Shown here: positions 17,182-25,432 of the stretch, piece after piece
Numbering within the stretch: the first letter of the stretch is position 1
How the letters are laid out: each line of letters opens with the position of its first letter
Source of the DNA: Sulfuritalea sp.
GTDB taxonomy: Bacteria > Pseudomonadota > Gammaproteobacteria > Burkholderiales > Rhodocyclaceae
Length of the DNA: 64,000 nucleotides
Direction: 5' to 3'
Assembly (NCBI GenBank): GCA_016716965.1
Contig: JADJUP010000027.1
Location: forward strand, 19,597-83,596
The notes under the pieces: generated by a model
The model's input: only the letters and a program-made list of their open reading frames with translations
Databases searched by the model: none
What the model was told of the DNA's origin: nothing
Program-made: the position numbers and the translations under genes

Positions 17182-17613
17182 CTAGTCCGGAATGACGGCA
17201 GTGGCCTCGATCTCCACCCGCGCCGCATCCTCGATCAGGCCGGCTACTTGAACCGCGGTCATCGCCGGAAAGTTGCGTCCGATGATTTCGCGATAGGCGC
17301 GTCCCAGGTCCGGATAGGACGCCAGGTACTCACGCTTGTCGACCACGTACCAGGTCATGCGGATGATGTGTTCCGGACGCCCCCCCGCCTCCGCGAGCAC
17401 GGCAACGATGTTCTGCAACGCCTGTTTCGCCTGACCGGCGAAATCGCTGGTGTGAAAGCGACATTGGGCGTCCCAGCCAATCTGGCCGCCGATCACTACG
17501 GTGCGGCCGCGCGCGGCGATACCGTTCGAATAGCCCTTGGGGGGGGCCCAGCCGGCGGGCTGCAGTATCTGGATACCCGACTCGGGTAAGACTTCCTGCT
17601 GGCTCAGCTTCAC
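17182..17613 (-). CDS. RidA/YjgF-family protein of the aromatic CoA operon
   Basis: Rid-family trimeric protein; archetypal RidA hydrolyses reactive enamines and imines to ketones and ammonia. I place the start at a GTG (17613) preceded by AAGGAG with 6-bp spacing, giving about 143 residues. An ATG 8 codons upstream overlaps the previous gene by 4 bp and is the alternative. The family motifs VVIGGQIGWD and VEIEATAVI are present. At the position of the catalytic Arg of RidA (normally in ARSCVEV) the sequence reads AMTAVQV, so that arginine appears replaced by Met. This points to a divergent Rid subfamily. It is the last gene of the operon. Confidence 0.85.
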   Translation of the reverse strand: MKLSQQEVLPESGIQILQPAGWAPPKGYSNGIAARGRTVVIGGQIGWDAQCRFHTSDFAGQAKQALQNIVAVLAEAGGRPEHIIRMTWYVVDKREYLASYPDLGRAYREIIGRNFPAMTAVQVAGLIEDAARVEIEATAVIPD

Positions 17614-17633
17614 TATGGTCTCCTTGGGGCGTG

Positions 17634-18821
17634 TCATGCGACGACGGTTGCGGCGGCATCTTTGAGTAGTTCGCGGGCGATGATCAGCTTCTGGACTTCG
17701 GTCGCGCCCTCGTAGATGCGCAAGGCTCGAATGTCGCGGTAGAGGCGCTCGACCGGCGACTCGCTCACCACGCCGAGGCCGCCGAACATCTGCACCGCCG
17801 CGTCGATCACCTGCTGTGCCGATTCGGTGGCGACCATCTTGGCCATCGCCGCCTCACGCGTGACGTTCGCCCCCTGGTCGCGCAGCCATGCGGCGCGATA
17901 TACCAGCAGTGCAGCGGCATCGACGGCCGCCGCCATCTCGGCCAGTTTGGCCTGCGTCAGCTGGAAATCCGCCAGCGTCTGGCCGAACATGCGGCGGGTA
18001 GTGGCGCGCTTCAAGGCTTCATCCAGCGCGCGACGCGCGAAGCCCAGCGCGGCGGCGGCCACCGAGGTGCGAAAGATGTCGAGCGTGCGCATGGCCAGCT
18101 TGAATCCTTGCCCGGCCTCGCCGAGGCGCTGCGTGGCGGGAATGCGGCACTGGCTGAAACGCAGCCGGGCCAGTGGATGCGGCGCGATGACCTCGATCCG
18201 CTCCGCGATTTCCAGTCCGGGTGTGGCGGCATCGACGATGAAGGCGGAAATGCCGCGTGTTCCGGGCGCTTCGCCGCTGCGGGCGAACACTACGTAGAAA
18301 TCCGCGATGCCGCCGTTCGAAATCCAGGTCTTTTCGCCGTCCAGCACGTAGCTGTCGCCTTCCTGGCGTGCCGCGCAACGCATTGCGCCGACGTCGGACC
18401 CGGCATCGATCTCCGACAGGGCGAAGGCGGCCAGGGCTTCCCCGGCGGCAACCCGCGGCAGGTAGGTGCGCTTTTGGGCCTCCGTTCCAGCCAGTGATAT
18501 CGCGCCGCTGCCAAGGCCCTGCATGGCGAAGGCGAAATCGGCGAGTCCGCAATGGCGCGCCAAGGTTTCGCGGATCAGGCAGATGCCTCGCGTGTCGATG
18601 GCATCGGCGCTACCGCCCCAGTCCTTGCCACCGACGGCATAGCGCACCCAGCCGGCGCCACCGAGGCGGCGCACCAGGTCGATGCAGGCCGCATCGGTCT
18701 CCGCGCCGCGCGCATGCGGGGCATCATCGATGTTTTCGTGCGCCCAGGCATCGAGAGCGAGCGCCATTTCCTTGTGCCGCGTTTCAAGGAAAGGCCAATC
18801 CAGATAGGCACGGTCAGCCAT
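17634..18821 (-). CDS. Acyl-CoA dehydrogenase of the aromatic CoA operon
   Basis: FAD-dependent acyl-CoA dehydrogenase, 395 residues from the ATG at 18821 (MADRAYLDWPF). The open frame extends upstream into the hydratase gene and is not used. Seen are the FAD/substrate segment AFALSEIDAGSDVGAM, KTWISNGGIADF and the C-terminal QMFGGLGVVSE. IYEGATEVQKLII holds the usual catalytic glutamate. The gene begins 2 bp after the crotonase stop. It probably oxidises a saturated or partly reduced ring-derived CoA thioester and passes electrons to ETF. The exact substrate is inferred from context only. Confidence 0.88.
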   Translation of the reverse strand: MADRAYLDWPFLETRHKEMALALDAWAHENIDDAPHARGAETDAACIDLVRRLGGAGWVRYAVGGKDWGGSADAIDTRGICLIRETLARHCGLADFAFAMQGLGSGAISLAGTEAQKRTYLPRVAAGEALAAFALSEIDAGSDVGAMRCAARQEGDSYVLDGEKTWISNGGIADFYVVFARSGEAPGTRGISAFIVDAATPGLEIAERIEVIAPHPLARLRFSQCRIPATQRLGEAGQGFKLAMRTLDIFRTSVAAAALGFARRALDEALKRATTRRMFGQTLADFQLTQAKLAEMAAAVDAAALLVYRAAWLRDQGANVTREAAMAKMVATESAQQVIDAAVQMFGGLGVVSESPVERLYRDIRALRIYEGATEVQKLIIARELLKDAAATVVA

Positions 18822-18823
18822 GC

Positions 18824-19678
18824 TCAATCCCCCTCGAAAACCGGCTTCTGCTTGGCGACGAATGCGTGGTAGGCGCGGTGGAAGTCGTTGGTCGCCATGC
18901 AGATGGCCTGGGCCTGGGCCTCGGCCTCGATGGCTTCGTCCACGCCCATGTTCCATTCCTGCTGCAGCATCTTCTTGGTCATGGCATGGGCGAAAGTCGG
19001 ACCGCTCGCCAGGTCCTGCGCCAACTTCAGCGCCTCGCCCTGCAGGGCATCCGGCTCGCACAGGCGGTTGAAGAACCCCCAGCGTTCCGCCTCCTCGCCA
19101 CCCATGGCGCGGCCGGTGGCCAGCAGTTCGGTGGCACGCCCCTGGCCGATCATGCGCGGCAGCATGGCGCAGGCCCCCATGTCGCAGCCGGCGAGGCCGA
19201 CGCGAGTAAACAGGAAAGCCGTCTTCGAGCGAGCCGTGCCCAGGCGCATGTCGGAACCCAGCGCGAGCAGGGCGCCCGCGCCGGCGCAGATGCCGTCGAT
19301 GGCGGCGACCACCATTTGCGGGCAGGCGCGCATGGCCTTGATCACGTCACCCGTCATGCGGGTGAAGGTGAGCAGGCCGGGCATGTCGAGCTGCGTCAGG
19401 GGACCGATGATGTCGTGCACATCACCGCCCGAGCAGAAATTTCCGCCTTCGCCGGTCAACACCACGGCCTTGATGTCTTCAGCATAGACCAGGTTGCGAA
19501 ACAGGTCGCGCAGCTCGGCATAGGAATCGAATGTCAGCGGGTTTTTGCGCTCAGGACGATTGAGGCTGACCAACGCCACGCTACCTTCCACTCGGTAGCT
19601 GAAATGGCGCGCCTGATAGGCCTGGAAACTCTGCCGGTTGCCCGGCAATTCGTGGGGTTTGCCTGGAAGATGCTTCAT
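18824..19678 (-). CDS. Crotonase-family protein (enoyl-CoA hydratase-like) lacking both usual glutamates
   Basis: Crotonase-fold CoA enzyme of 284 residues from the ATG at 19678. The oxyanion-hole segments are present (NFCSGGDVHDI near 80-90 and DGICAGAGALLALGSD near 128-143). The two catalytic glutamates of hydratases appear missing, by my alignment to the rat enzyme: the first position is Leu137 and the second Arg159. Asp166 in GCDMG lines up with the acid found in dienoyl-CoA isomerases. It may therefore be an isomerase or ring hydrolase rather than a hydratase. It sits between the SDR and the acyl-CoA dehydrogenase genes. Confidence 0.83.
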   Translation of the reverse strand: MKHLPGKPHELPGNRQSFQAYQARHFSYRVEGSVALVSLNRPERKNPLTFDSYAELRDLFRNLVYAEDIKAVVLTGEGGNFCSGGDVHDIIGPLTQLDMPGLLTFTRMTGDVIKAMRACPQMVVAAIDGICAGAGALLALGSDMRLGTARSKTAFLFTRVGLAGCDMGACAMLPRMIGQGRATELLATGRAMGGEEAERWGFFNRLCEPDALQGEALKLAQDLASGPTFAHAMTKKMLQQEWNMGVDEAIEAEAQAQAICMATNDFHRAYHAFVAKQKPVFEGD

Positions 19679-19692
19679 TTCACCGAAACTCC

Positions 19693-20463
19693 TTACATGA
19701 CTTCGCCACCGGCGATGGCGATGGATTGTCCGTTGATGCTTGCCGCGCCCTCGCCGCACAGCCAAAGCACGCTGTCGGCGACTTCGTCCGGCGTGACCAG
19801 CCGCTTCATGGGATTGCCCTTCGCCAGCTCGGCGCGGGCCTGGGCTTCGTCGCGGCCGGTCTGGGCGGCGATGTTCGCCGCGGCGCGGGCGACGATGTCG
19901 GTATCCGTGTAGCCGGGGCATACCGAGTTGAAGGTGATGTTCTTCGCGGCGAATTCGAGCGCGAGGGATCGCGTCAGACCGATCACGCCATGCTTGGCCG
20001 CGCAGTAGGCAGAAACGTAGGCATAGCCAACCAGGCCTGCAGTGCTCGCGACATTGACGACGCGGCCCCAGCCGGCGGCGAGCATGTCGGGCAGCACGGC
20101 CTGCGTGCAATGGAACACGCCACCGAGGTTTACCGCCAGCATGCGCTCGAACAACTCCGCGCCAGTCTTGCGAAACGGGGCACTCTCGGCCTGACCGGCG
20201 TTATTGACCAGCACCGTAATCGGGCCGAAGCCTTCCCTCGCCACCGCCATCGCACGCTCCACAGCGGCGTGGTCGGCAACCTCCATGGCAACGGCCCGAC
20301 AGCGCTGCGCGCCGCCCAGGCGTGACGCGACGTCGGCAAGCGCCGTCGCGTCGCGTCCGGTGATGGTGACGCGGAAGCCCGCGCCAACCAGCGCGCCGGC
20401 AATTGCAGCGCCGATGCCGCGACTGCCACCGGTCACCAGCGCATGCCGTCCCTGCGTGCTCAT
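19693..20463 (-). CDS. SDR-family dehydrogenase (3-hydroxyacyl-CoA dehydrogenase-like)
   Basis: NAD(P)-dependent short-chain dehydrogenase, 256 residues from the ATG at 20463, which has GAGG 5 bp upstream. An in-frame ATG at 20478 overlaps the preceding gene by 8 bp. Motifs are TGGSRGIG for cofactor binding, NNAG, and the catalytic Ser, Tyr and Lys in NVASTAGLVGYAYVSAYCAAKHG. The C-terminal ASINGQSIAIAGG is typical of hydroxybutyrate- and hydroxyacyl-CoA-type SDRs. It probably oxidises a hydroxyl group in the ring-derived CoA intermediate. Confidence 0.87.
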   Translation of the reverse strand: MSTQGRHALVTGGSRGIGAAIAGALVGAGFRVTITGRDATALADVASRLGGAQRCRAVAMEVADHAAVERAMAVAREGFGPITVLVNNAGQAESAPFRKTGAELFERMLAVNLGGVFHCTQAVLPDMLAAGWGRVVNVASTAGLVGYAYVSAYCAAKHGVIGLTRSLALEFAAKNITFNSVCPGYTDTDIVARAAANIAAQTGRDEAQARAELAKGNPMKRLVTPDEVADSVLWLCGEGAASINGQSIAIAGGEVM

Positions 20464-20470
20464 GCCGGCC

Positions 20471-22774
20471 TCAGGCATTCAGCGCGAGCTGGGCCGCGCG
20501 CTCGAGGTTGCGTTCGAGCTGGACCTTGCCGCCCTGGTACTGTTTCGGCCAGACCACGTCCCTGACACCCTGCTCCGCCGCCGCATGCAGGGTCCAGGCC
20601 GGATCCGCCAGATGCGGGCGGGCCAGCGCGCAAAGGTCGGCGCGGCCGGCGGCGATGATGGTATTGACGTGATCGGCCTCGAAGATGTTGCCCACGGCGA
20701 TGGTCGGCACATCGAGTTCGTTGCGCACCTGGTCGGAGAACGGCACCTGGAACATGCGGCCATAGACCGGCGCCTCGTCCTTGCTCACCTGGCCCGACGA
20801 GACGTGGATGATGTCGGCGCCGGCCGCCTTGAACAATTTCGCCACTTCCACCGAATCGTCGGGCGTGATGCCGCCGGGCACCCAGTCGTGCGCCGAGATG
20901 CGCACCGACATGGGTTTCTGGGCCGGCCAAACCTCGCGCATGGCCGCGAACACTTCCAGCGGATAGCGACAGCGGTTTTCAAGGCTGCCACCGTACTCGT
21001 CAGAACGCCGATTGGTCAGCGGCGAAATGAAGGAAGACATCAGGTAGCCATGCGCGGCATGGAACTCGACCATGTCAAAGTCGGCGCTGGCGGCACGGCG
21101 CGTGGCGGCGACGAAGTCGGCCTTGACGCGATCCATGTCGGCCCGCGTCATTTCGCGCGGCACCTGCGAGCTTCCTGCGACATAGGGCAGCGGCGATGGC
21201 GCGATCAACGGCCAGTTGCCGGACTCCAGCGGCTGGTCGATGCCGTCCCAGGCCAGTTTGGTCGAGCCCTTGCGCCCGGCATGGCCGATCTGCAGCGCCA
21301 TCTTCGCCTGGCTGTTGGCATGGACGAAGTCAACGATGCGCTTCCAGGCGGCGACCTGCTCGTCGTTCCATATCCCGGCGCATCCCGGGCTGATACGGGC
21401 ATCGGGCGCGGTGCAGGTCATTTCGGTCATCACCAGCGCCGCTCCGCCCAGTCCGCGCGCGGTGTAGTGCTGAAAATGGAAATCGCCGGGCATGCCGTCG
21501 GTCGCTGAATAGGTGCACATCGGCGACACGACGACGCGATTGGCCAAACGCATGCCACGCAGGCTGAACGGCGTAAACATTGGCGGCACGGCCTTCTGGC
21601 CGGGCGGCGTGGCGACGCCACACCGGGCGGCGAACCAGCGGTCAAAGTCGTCCGTATAGGCCGGATCGCGCAATTTCTGGTTGGCATGGCCGACACGCTG
21701 GCTTCCCGTGAGGACGGCGAACGCGAACTGCTCCGGTTCCATATCGACATAGCGATCGACCTGCTCGAACCAGGTCATGCGGTTGCGCGCCGCGCTTTGC
21801 AGCTTGAGCGCCTCGATCTCGCGCTCGGATTGATAGCGTGCAAGGCGGCTCGGCACGTCGCCCTCGCTGCTGTTGATGACATTGACCAGCGCTCGCGCAT
21901 CCTCCATGGCCAGCTTGGTGCCGGAACCGATGGTGAAGTGCGCCGTGTGCGCGGCGTCGCCCAGCAGCACGATGTTGTCCTTGAACCAGCGCTCGCAGAG
22001 CACGCGGTTGAACTTGATCCAGACCGCCGAACCGCGCAGGTGGCGGGCGTTCGAGATCAGCCTGGCGCCGTTCAGCATGTCGGCGAACAATTCCTCGCAA
22101 AAGGCGATCGACTGGTCGGGGTCCATCTTGTCGATCCCGGCCTTGAGCCAGACCTCCTCCGGCGTCTCGACGATGAAGGTGGCCCATTCTTCGTTGAATT
22201 GATAGGCGTGCAGGTTGAACCAGCCCCAGCGGGTTTCCTTGAAGCCGAAGGTGAAGGCATCGAGTTTCATCTTGGTGCCGAGCCAGATGAAGCGGCACTT
22301 GCGCACATCGATGCGCGGATTGAAATGCTCGGCATACTTGGCCCGCGTGGTCGAATTGACGCCGTCGGAACCAATCACCAGGTCGTATTCGCGCGAATAA
22401 TCGTCGGGATCCTTGAACTCGGTCTCGAACTTCAGGTGCACACCCAGTTCCTTCGCGCGCGCCTGGAATATCTGCAGAAGTTTGAGGCGGCCGATGCCGC
22501 AGAAGCCGTGGCCGCCGGAAACCAGGCGCCGTCCCTTGAAGAAGACATCGACGTCGTCCCAGTGATGGAAGTTGCGCTCGATTTCCTCGACCACCCGCGG
22601 GTCGTCCTCGCGAAAGCCGTCCATGGTCTTGTCGGAAAAAACGATGCCCCAGCCGAAGGTGCTATCAGGCTGGTTGCGCTCGATCACGGTTATGTCGGCC
22701 ACCGGATTGGCCTTCTTCATCAGGATAGAGAAATACAGGCCGGCAGGACCGCCGCCCAAGCATACGATGCGCAT
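20471..22774 (-). CDS. Bifunctional salicylyl-CoA 5-hydroxylase / 2-aminobenzoyl-CoA monooxygenase-reductase
   Basis: Two-domain flavoenzyme of 767 residues. Residues 1 to about 380 form a class A FAD monooxygenase (GGGPAGLYFSILMKK at the N-terminus, VIGSDGVNS, and GDAAHTAHFTIGSG). Residues from about 400 on are an Old Yellow Enzyme-type FMN oxidoreductase (FTPFSLRGMRLANRVVVSPM, HAAHGYLMSSFISPLTNRR). This architecture is known from 2-aminobenzoyl-CoA monooxygenase/reductase of Azoarcus evansii and from salicylyl-CoA 5-hydroxylase. The Rid-family gene in the operon favours the amino substrate, but this is inference. It is the first gene of the operon, with GAGGAGG before the ATG. No CoA ligase is encoded in the operon. 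Confidence 0.9.
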   Translation of the reverse strand: MRIVCLGGGPAGLYFSILMKKANPVADITVIERNQPDSTFGWGIVFSDKTMDGFREDDPRVVEEIERNFHHWDDVDVFFKGRRLVSGGHGFCGIGRLKLLQIFQARAKELGVHLKFETEFKDPDDYSREYDLVIGSDGVNSTTRAKYAEHFNPRIDVRKCRFIWLGTKMKLDAFTFGFKETRWGWFNLHAYQFNEEWATFIVETPEEVWLKAGIDKMDPDQSIAFCEELFADMLNGARLISNARHLRGSAVWIKFNRVLCERWFKDNIVLLGDAAHTAHFTIGSGTKLAMEDARALVNVINSSEGDVPSRLARYQSEREIEALKLQSAARNRMTWFEQVDRYVDMEPEQFAFAVLTGSQRVGHANQKLRDPAYTDDFDRWFAARCGVATPPGQKAVPPMFTPFSLRGMRLANRVVVSPMCTYSATDGMPGDFHFQHYTARGLGGAALVMTEMTCTAPDARISPGCAGIWNDEQVAAWKRIVDFVHANSQAKMALQIGHAGRKGSTKLAWDGIDQPLESGNWPLIAPSPLPYVAGSSQVPREMTRADMDRVKADFVAATRRAASADFDMVEFHAAHGYLMSSFISPLTNRRSDEYGGSLENRCRYPLEVFAAMREVWPAQKPMSVRISAHDWVPGGITPDDSVEVAKLFKAAGADIIHVSSGQVSKDEAPVYGRMFQVPFSDQVRNELDVPTIAVGNIFEADHVNTIIAAGRADLCALARPHLADPAWTLHAAAEQGVRDVVWPKQYQGGKVQLERNLERAAQLALNA
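21079..21100 (+). repeat. 22-bp dispersed motif, copy 3
   Basis: AGTCGGCGCTGG-CGGC-ACGGCG on the plus strand, antisense within the hydroxylase/reductase gene. The coding strand reads RRAASADF, in the conserved stretch just before HAAHGY. Confidence 0.75.
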
Positions 22775-22811
22775 TGAGACCTCCTCGACTGGCTAAATTA
22801 CACAGTTTTTT

Positions 22812-22842
22812 GATATTTTATATCTAAAGCTTTTATTGTCAA
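22812..22842 (-). promoter_or_regulatory. Promoter and candidate operator of the aromatic CoA operon
   Basis: On the minus strand a perfect TTGACA (plus 22837-22842) is followed after 16 bp by TAAAAT (plus 22815-22820). The -10 box lies inside an inverted repeat, GATAT-TTT-ATATC (22812-22824), which could be a repressor site. The region is strongly AT-rich compared with its surroundings. The start codon is about 40 bp downstream. Confidence 0.65.
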
Positions 22843-22940
22843 CGGCCAGTACTGCCCGAAGCGATATTTTGATCGAATACAATAGCGCTCCGGCTCCGGC
22901 CCGATACCTGCACTCCTCCCTACAATCTCACTGAACCGAC

Positions 22941-24008
22941 ATGAAAACCATCCTTGTTACCGGCGGTGCCGGGTTCATCGGCTCGGCGCTGATCCGCCAA
23001 TTGATCGCCGCCACCGATTGGCGCGTGGTCAATGTAGATAAGCTGACTTATGCGGGCAACCTCGAATCCCTGGCCGACCTCGCCGGCAATCCGCGCCATG
23101 TCTTCAGCCGCACCGACATCTGCGATCGCACCGCGCTCGATGCCCTGTTCGCGACCCACCGGCCTTGCGGCGTGATCCACCTCGCCGCGGAATCGCATGT
23201 CGACCGGTCGATCCATGGCCCCGGCGACTTCATCGAAACCAACATCAATGGCACCTACACCCTGCTCGAAGCGGCGCGCGCCTTTTGGTCGACGCTCGAC
23301 GTCGACGGCAAGGCCTCATTCCGCTTCCATCACGTGTCGACCGACGAAGTATTCGGCTCGCTGGGTGACACGGGCCTGTTCCTCGAATCCAACCCCTACC
23401 AGCCGAATTCGCCCTATTCCGCCTCCAAGGCCGCCTCCGACCACCTGGTGCGCGCCTGGCACCACACCTATGGCCTGCCGACCGTCCTCACCAACTGCTC
23501 GAACAATTACGGCCCCTGCCAGTTCCCGGAAAAGCTGATCCCGCTGATGATCCACAATGCCGTGTCGGACAAACCGCTGCCGATCTACGGCAAGGGTGAC
23601 AACGTGCGCGACTGGCTCTATGTCGACGACCATGCCCGCGCCCTTCAGCTCGTCTTCGAAAAGGGAACGCCCGGGGAAACCTACAACATCGGCGGCCACA
23701 ACGAAAAGACCAACCTCGAAGTGGTCGATACCCTCTGTGCCCTGCTCGATGAAATGCATCCGCGCGCCGACGGCAAGCCTTACCGCGAGCAGAAGATTTC
23801 GGTCGCGGACCGTCCCGGCCACGACAAGCGCTATGCCATCGATGCCGGCAAGATCCAGCGCGAACTGGGCTGGACGCCACAGGAAAGCTTCGAATCCGGC
23901 ATGAGAAAGACGGTGCGCTGGTACCTCGACAACGCCGCCTGGGTAGCCCATGTGGTTTCGGGCGAATACCGGCAGTGGATGGATCGCAACTACGGAGACC
24001 GAACATGA
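22941..24008 (+). CDS. rfbB: dTDP-glucose 4,6-dehydratase
   Basis: Second step of dTDP-L-rhamnose synthesis (dTDP-glucose to dTDP-4-keto-6-deoxyglucose). The 355-residue extended SDR has TGGAGFIGSALI at the N-terminus, HLAAESHVDRSI, the TDE triad segment VSTDEVFGSLG, and YSASKAASDHLV with catalytic Tyr and Lys. NNYGPCQFPEKLIPL is also diagnostic. Its stop overlaps the rfbA start by 4 bp, making it the first gene of rfbBACD. Confidence 0.96.
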   Translation: MKTILVTGGAGFIGSALIRQLIAATDWRVVNVDKLTYAGNLESLADLAGNPRHVFSRTDICDRTALDALFATHRPCGVIHLAAESHVDRSIHGPGDFIETNINGTYTLLEAARAFWSTLDVDGKASFRFHHVSTDEVFGSLGDTGLFLESNPYQPNSPYSASKAASDHLVRAWHHTYGLPTVLTNCSNNYGPCQFPEKLIPLMIHNAVSDKPLPIYGKGDNVRDWLYVDDHARALQLVFEKGTPGETYNIGGHNEKTNLEVVDTLCALLDEMHPRADGKPYREQKISVADRPGHDKRYAIDAGKIQRELGWTPQESFESGMRKTVRWYLDNAAWVAHVVSGEYRQWMDRNYGDRT

Positions 24009-24893
24009 GCAGCACACGCGGCATCATCCTCGCCGGCGGTTCCGGCACCCGGCTGCACCCGGTCACGCTGGCCGTGTCCAAGCAGTTGCTGCCGATCTAC
24101 GACAAGCCGATGATCTATTACCCGCTGACCACGCTGATGCTGGCCGGCATCCGCGAGATCCTGCTGATCTCGACGCCGCTCGATACGCCGCGCTTCGAGC
24201 AACTGCTGGGCGACGGATCGCAGTGGGGCATCCAGATCAAGTACGCGGTGCAACCCAGCCCCGACGGCCTGGCCCAGGCCTTCATCATCGGCCGCGACTT
24301 CGTCGGCGGCAATCCTTCGGCCCTGGTCCTCGGCGACAACCTGTTCTATGGCCACGATTTCGGCCACCCAGTTGCAGCGCGCCACGAAAGTCGGCGCTGG
24401 CGCCACGGTGTTCGCCTATGCCGTCAGCGATCCGGAACGCTACGGCGTGGTTGCCTTCGATGAAACGGGGCGCGCCGTCAGCATCGAGGAAAAGCCCAAA
24501 GAGCCGAAGTCGCGCTACGCCGTGACCGGGCTCTACTTCTACGACAACCAGGTTTGCGACATCGCCGCCGGGCTCAAGCCCTCGCCACGCGGGGAACTGG
24601 AGATAACCGACCTCAACCGCGTTTACCTGGAAAAGGGCCAGCTCAAGGTCGAGATCATGGGTCGCGGCATGGCCTGGCTCGATACCGGCACCCACGAGTC
24701 GCTGCTCGAAGCCGGCCAGTTCATCGAGGTCATCGAAAAGCGCCAGGGCCTCAAGGTCGCCTGCCCCGAGGAAGTCGCCTGGCGCCAGAACTGGATCGAC
24801 GACGCGCAACTGGCAAAGCTGGCCCTGCCGCTGGCCAAGAGCCAGTACGGCCAGTACCTGCAGAAACTTCTGGAGCACGAGGTGCAAGGATGA
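24005..24893 (+). pseudogene. rfbA: Glucose-1-phosphate thymidylyltransferase, frameshifted as read
   Basis: Makes dTDP-glucose from glucose-1-phosphate and dTTP. The first frame gives LAGGSGTRLHPVTLAVSKQLLPIYDKPMIYYPL through LGDNLFYGHDF. The second frame resumes with TQLQRATKVGAGATVFAYAV and runs to LLEHEVQG. Removing one G at 24362-24363 restores GHDFATQLQRATK and a 295-residue protein, the normal length. Everything else is intact and the gene overlaps rfbB and rfbC by 4 bp each. A base-calling error is therefore more likely than a true mutation, since the neighbouring rhamnose genes look functional. Confidence 0.9.
24389..24410 (+). repeat. 22-bp dispersed motif, copy 4
   Basis: AGTCGGCGCTGG-CGCC-ACGGTG in rfbA, coding strand, reading KVGAGATV, in a conserved part of the enzyme. 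Confidence 0.75.
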
Positions 24894-25432
24894 AGGTCAT
24901 TCCCACGGCAATCCCCGACGTGTTGATTCTGGAGCCGAAGGTGTTCGGCGACGATCGCGGCTTCTTCTTCGAAAGCTGGAACCGGCGCAGCCTGGCCGAC
25001 GCCGGCATCGATGCCGACTTCGTGCAGGACAACCACTCCCGCTCGCAGAAGAACGTGCTGCGCGGCCTGCACTACCAGATCGAGCATGCCCAGGGCAAGC
25101 TGGTGCGCGTCACGGTTGGCGCCGTGTATGACGTCGCGGTCGACCTGCGCCGTTCCTCGCCCACCTTCGGCCAGTGGGTCGGCTTCGAGCTATCCGCAGC
25201 CGACCACCGCATGGCCTGGATACCGCCCGGCTTCGCCCACGGCTTTTGCGTCACCTCGGACGCGGCGGAATTCCTCTATAAGACCACCGACTACTGGAGC
25301 CCGGCGCACGAACGCACCCTGCTCTGGAACGATCCGCAACTGGCGATTCCCTGGCCACTTTCAGGCGAACCGCTGCTCGCCGCCAAGGACAAGACCGGTA
25401 CGCCCTTGGCAAGTGCGGAGACCTTCGCGTGA
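24890..25432 (+). CDS. rfbC: dTDP-4-dehydrorhamnose 3,5-epimerase
   Basis: Third step of dTDP-L-rhamnose synthesis. A 180-residue cupin with the family landmarks PKVFGDDRGFFFESWN, FVQDNHSRSQKNVLRGLHYQ (catalytic His in the LRGLHYQ segment) and GKLVRVTVGAVYDVAVDLR. IPPGFAHGFCV lies nearer the C-terminus. The ATG overlaps the rfbA stop (ATGA) and the rfbC stop overlaps the rfbD GTG. Confidence 0.96.
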   Translation: MKVIPTAIPDVLILEPKVFGDDRGFFFESWNRRSLADAGIDADFVQDNHSRSQKNVLRGLHYQIEHAQGKLVRVTVGAVYDVAVDLRRSSPTFGQWVGFELSAADHRMAWIPPGFAHGFCVTSDAAEFLYKTTDYWSPAHERTLLWNDPQLAIPWPLSGEPLLAAKDKTGTPLASAETFA

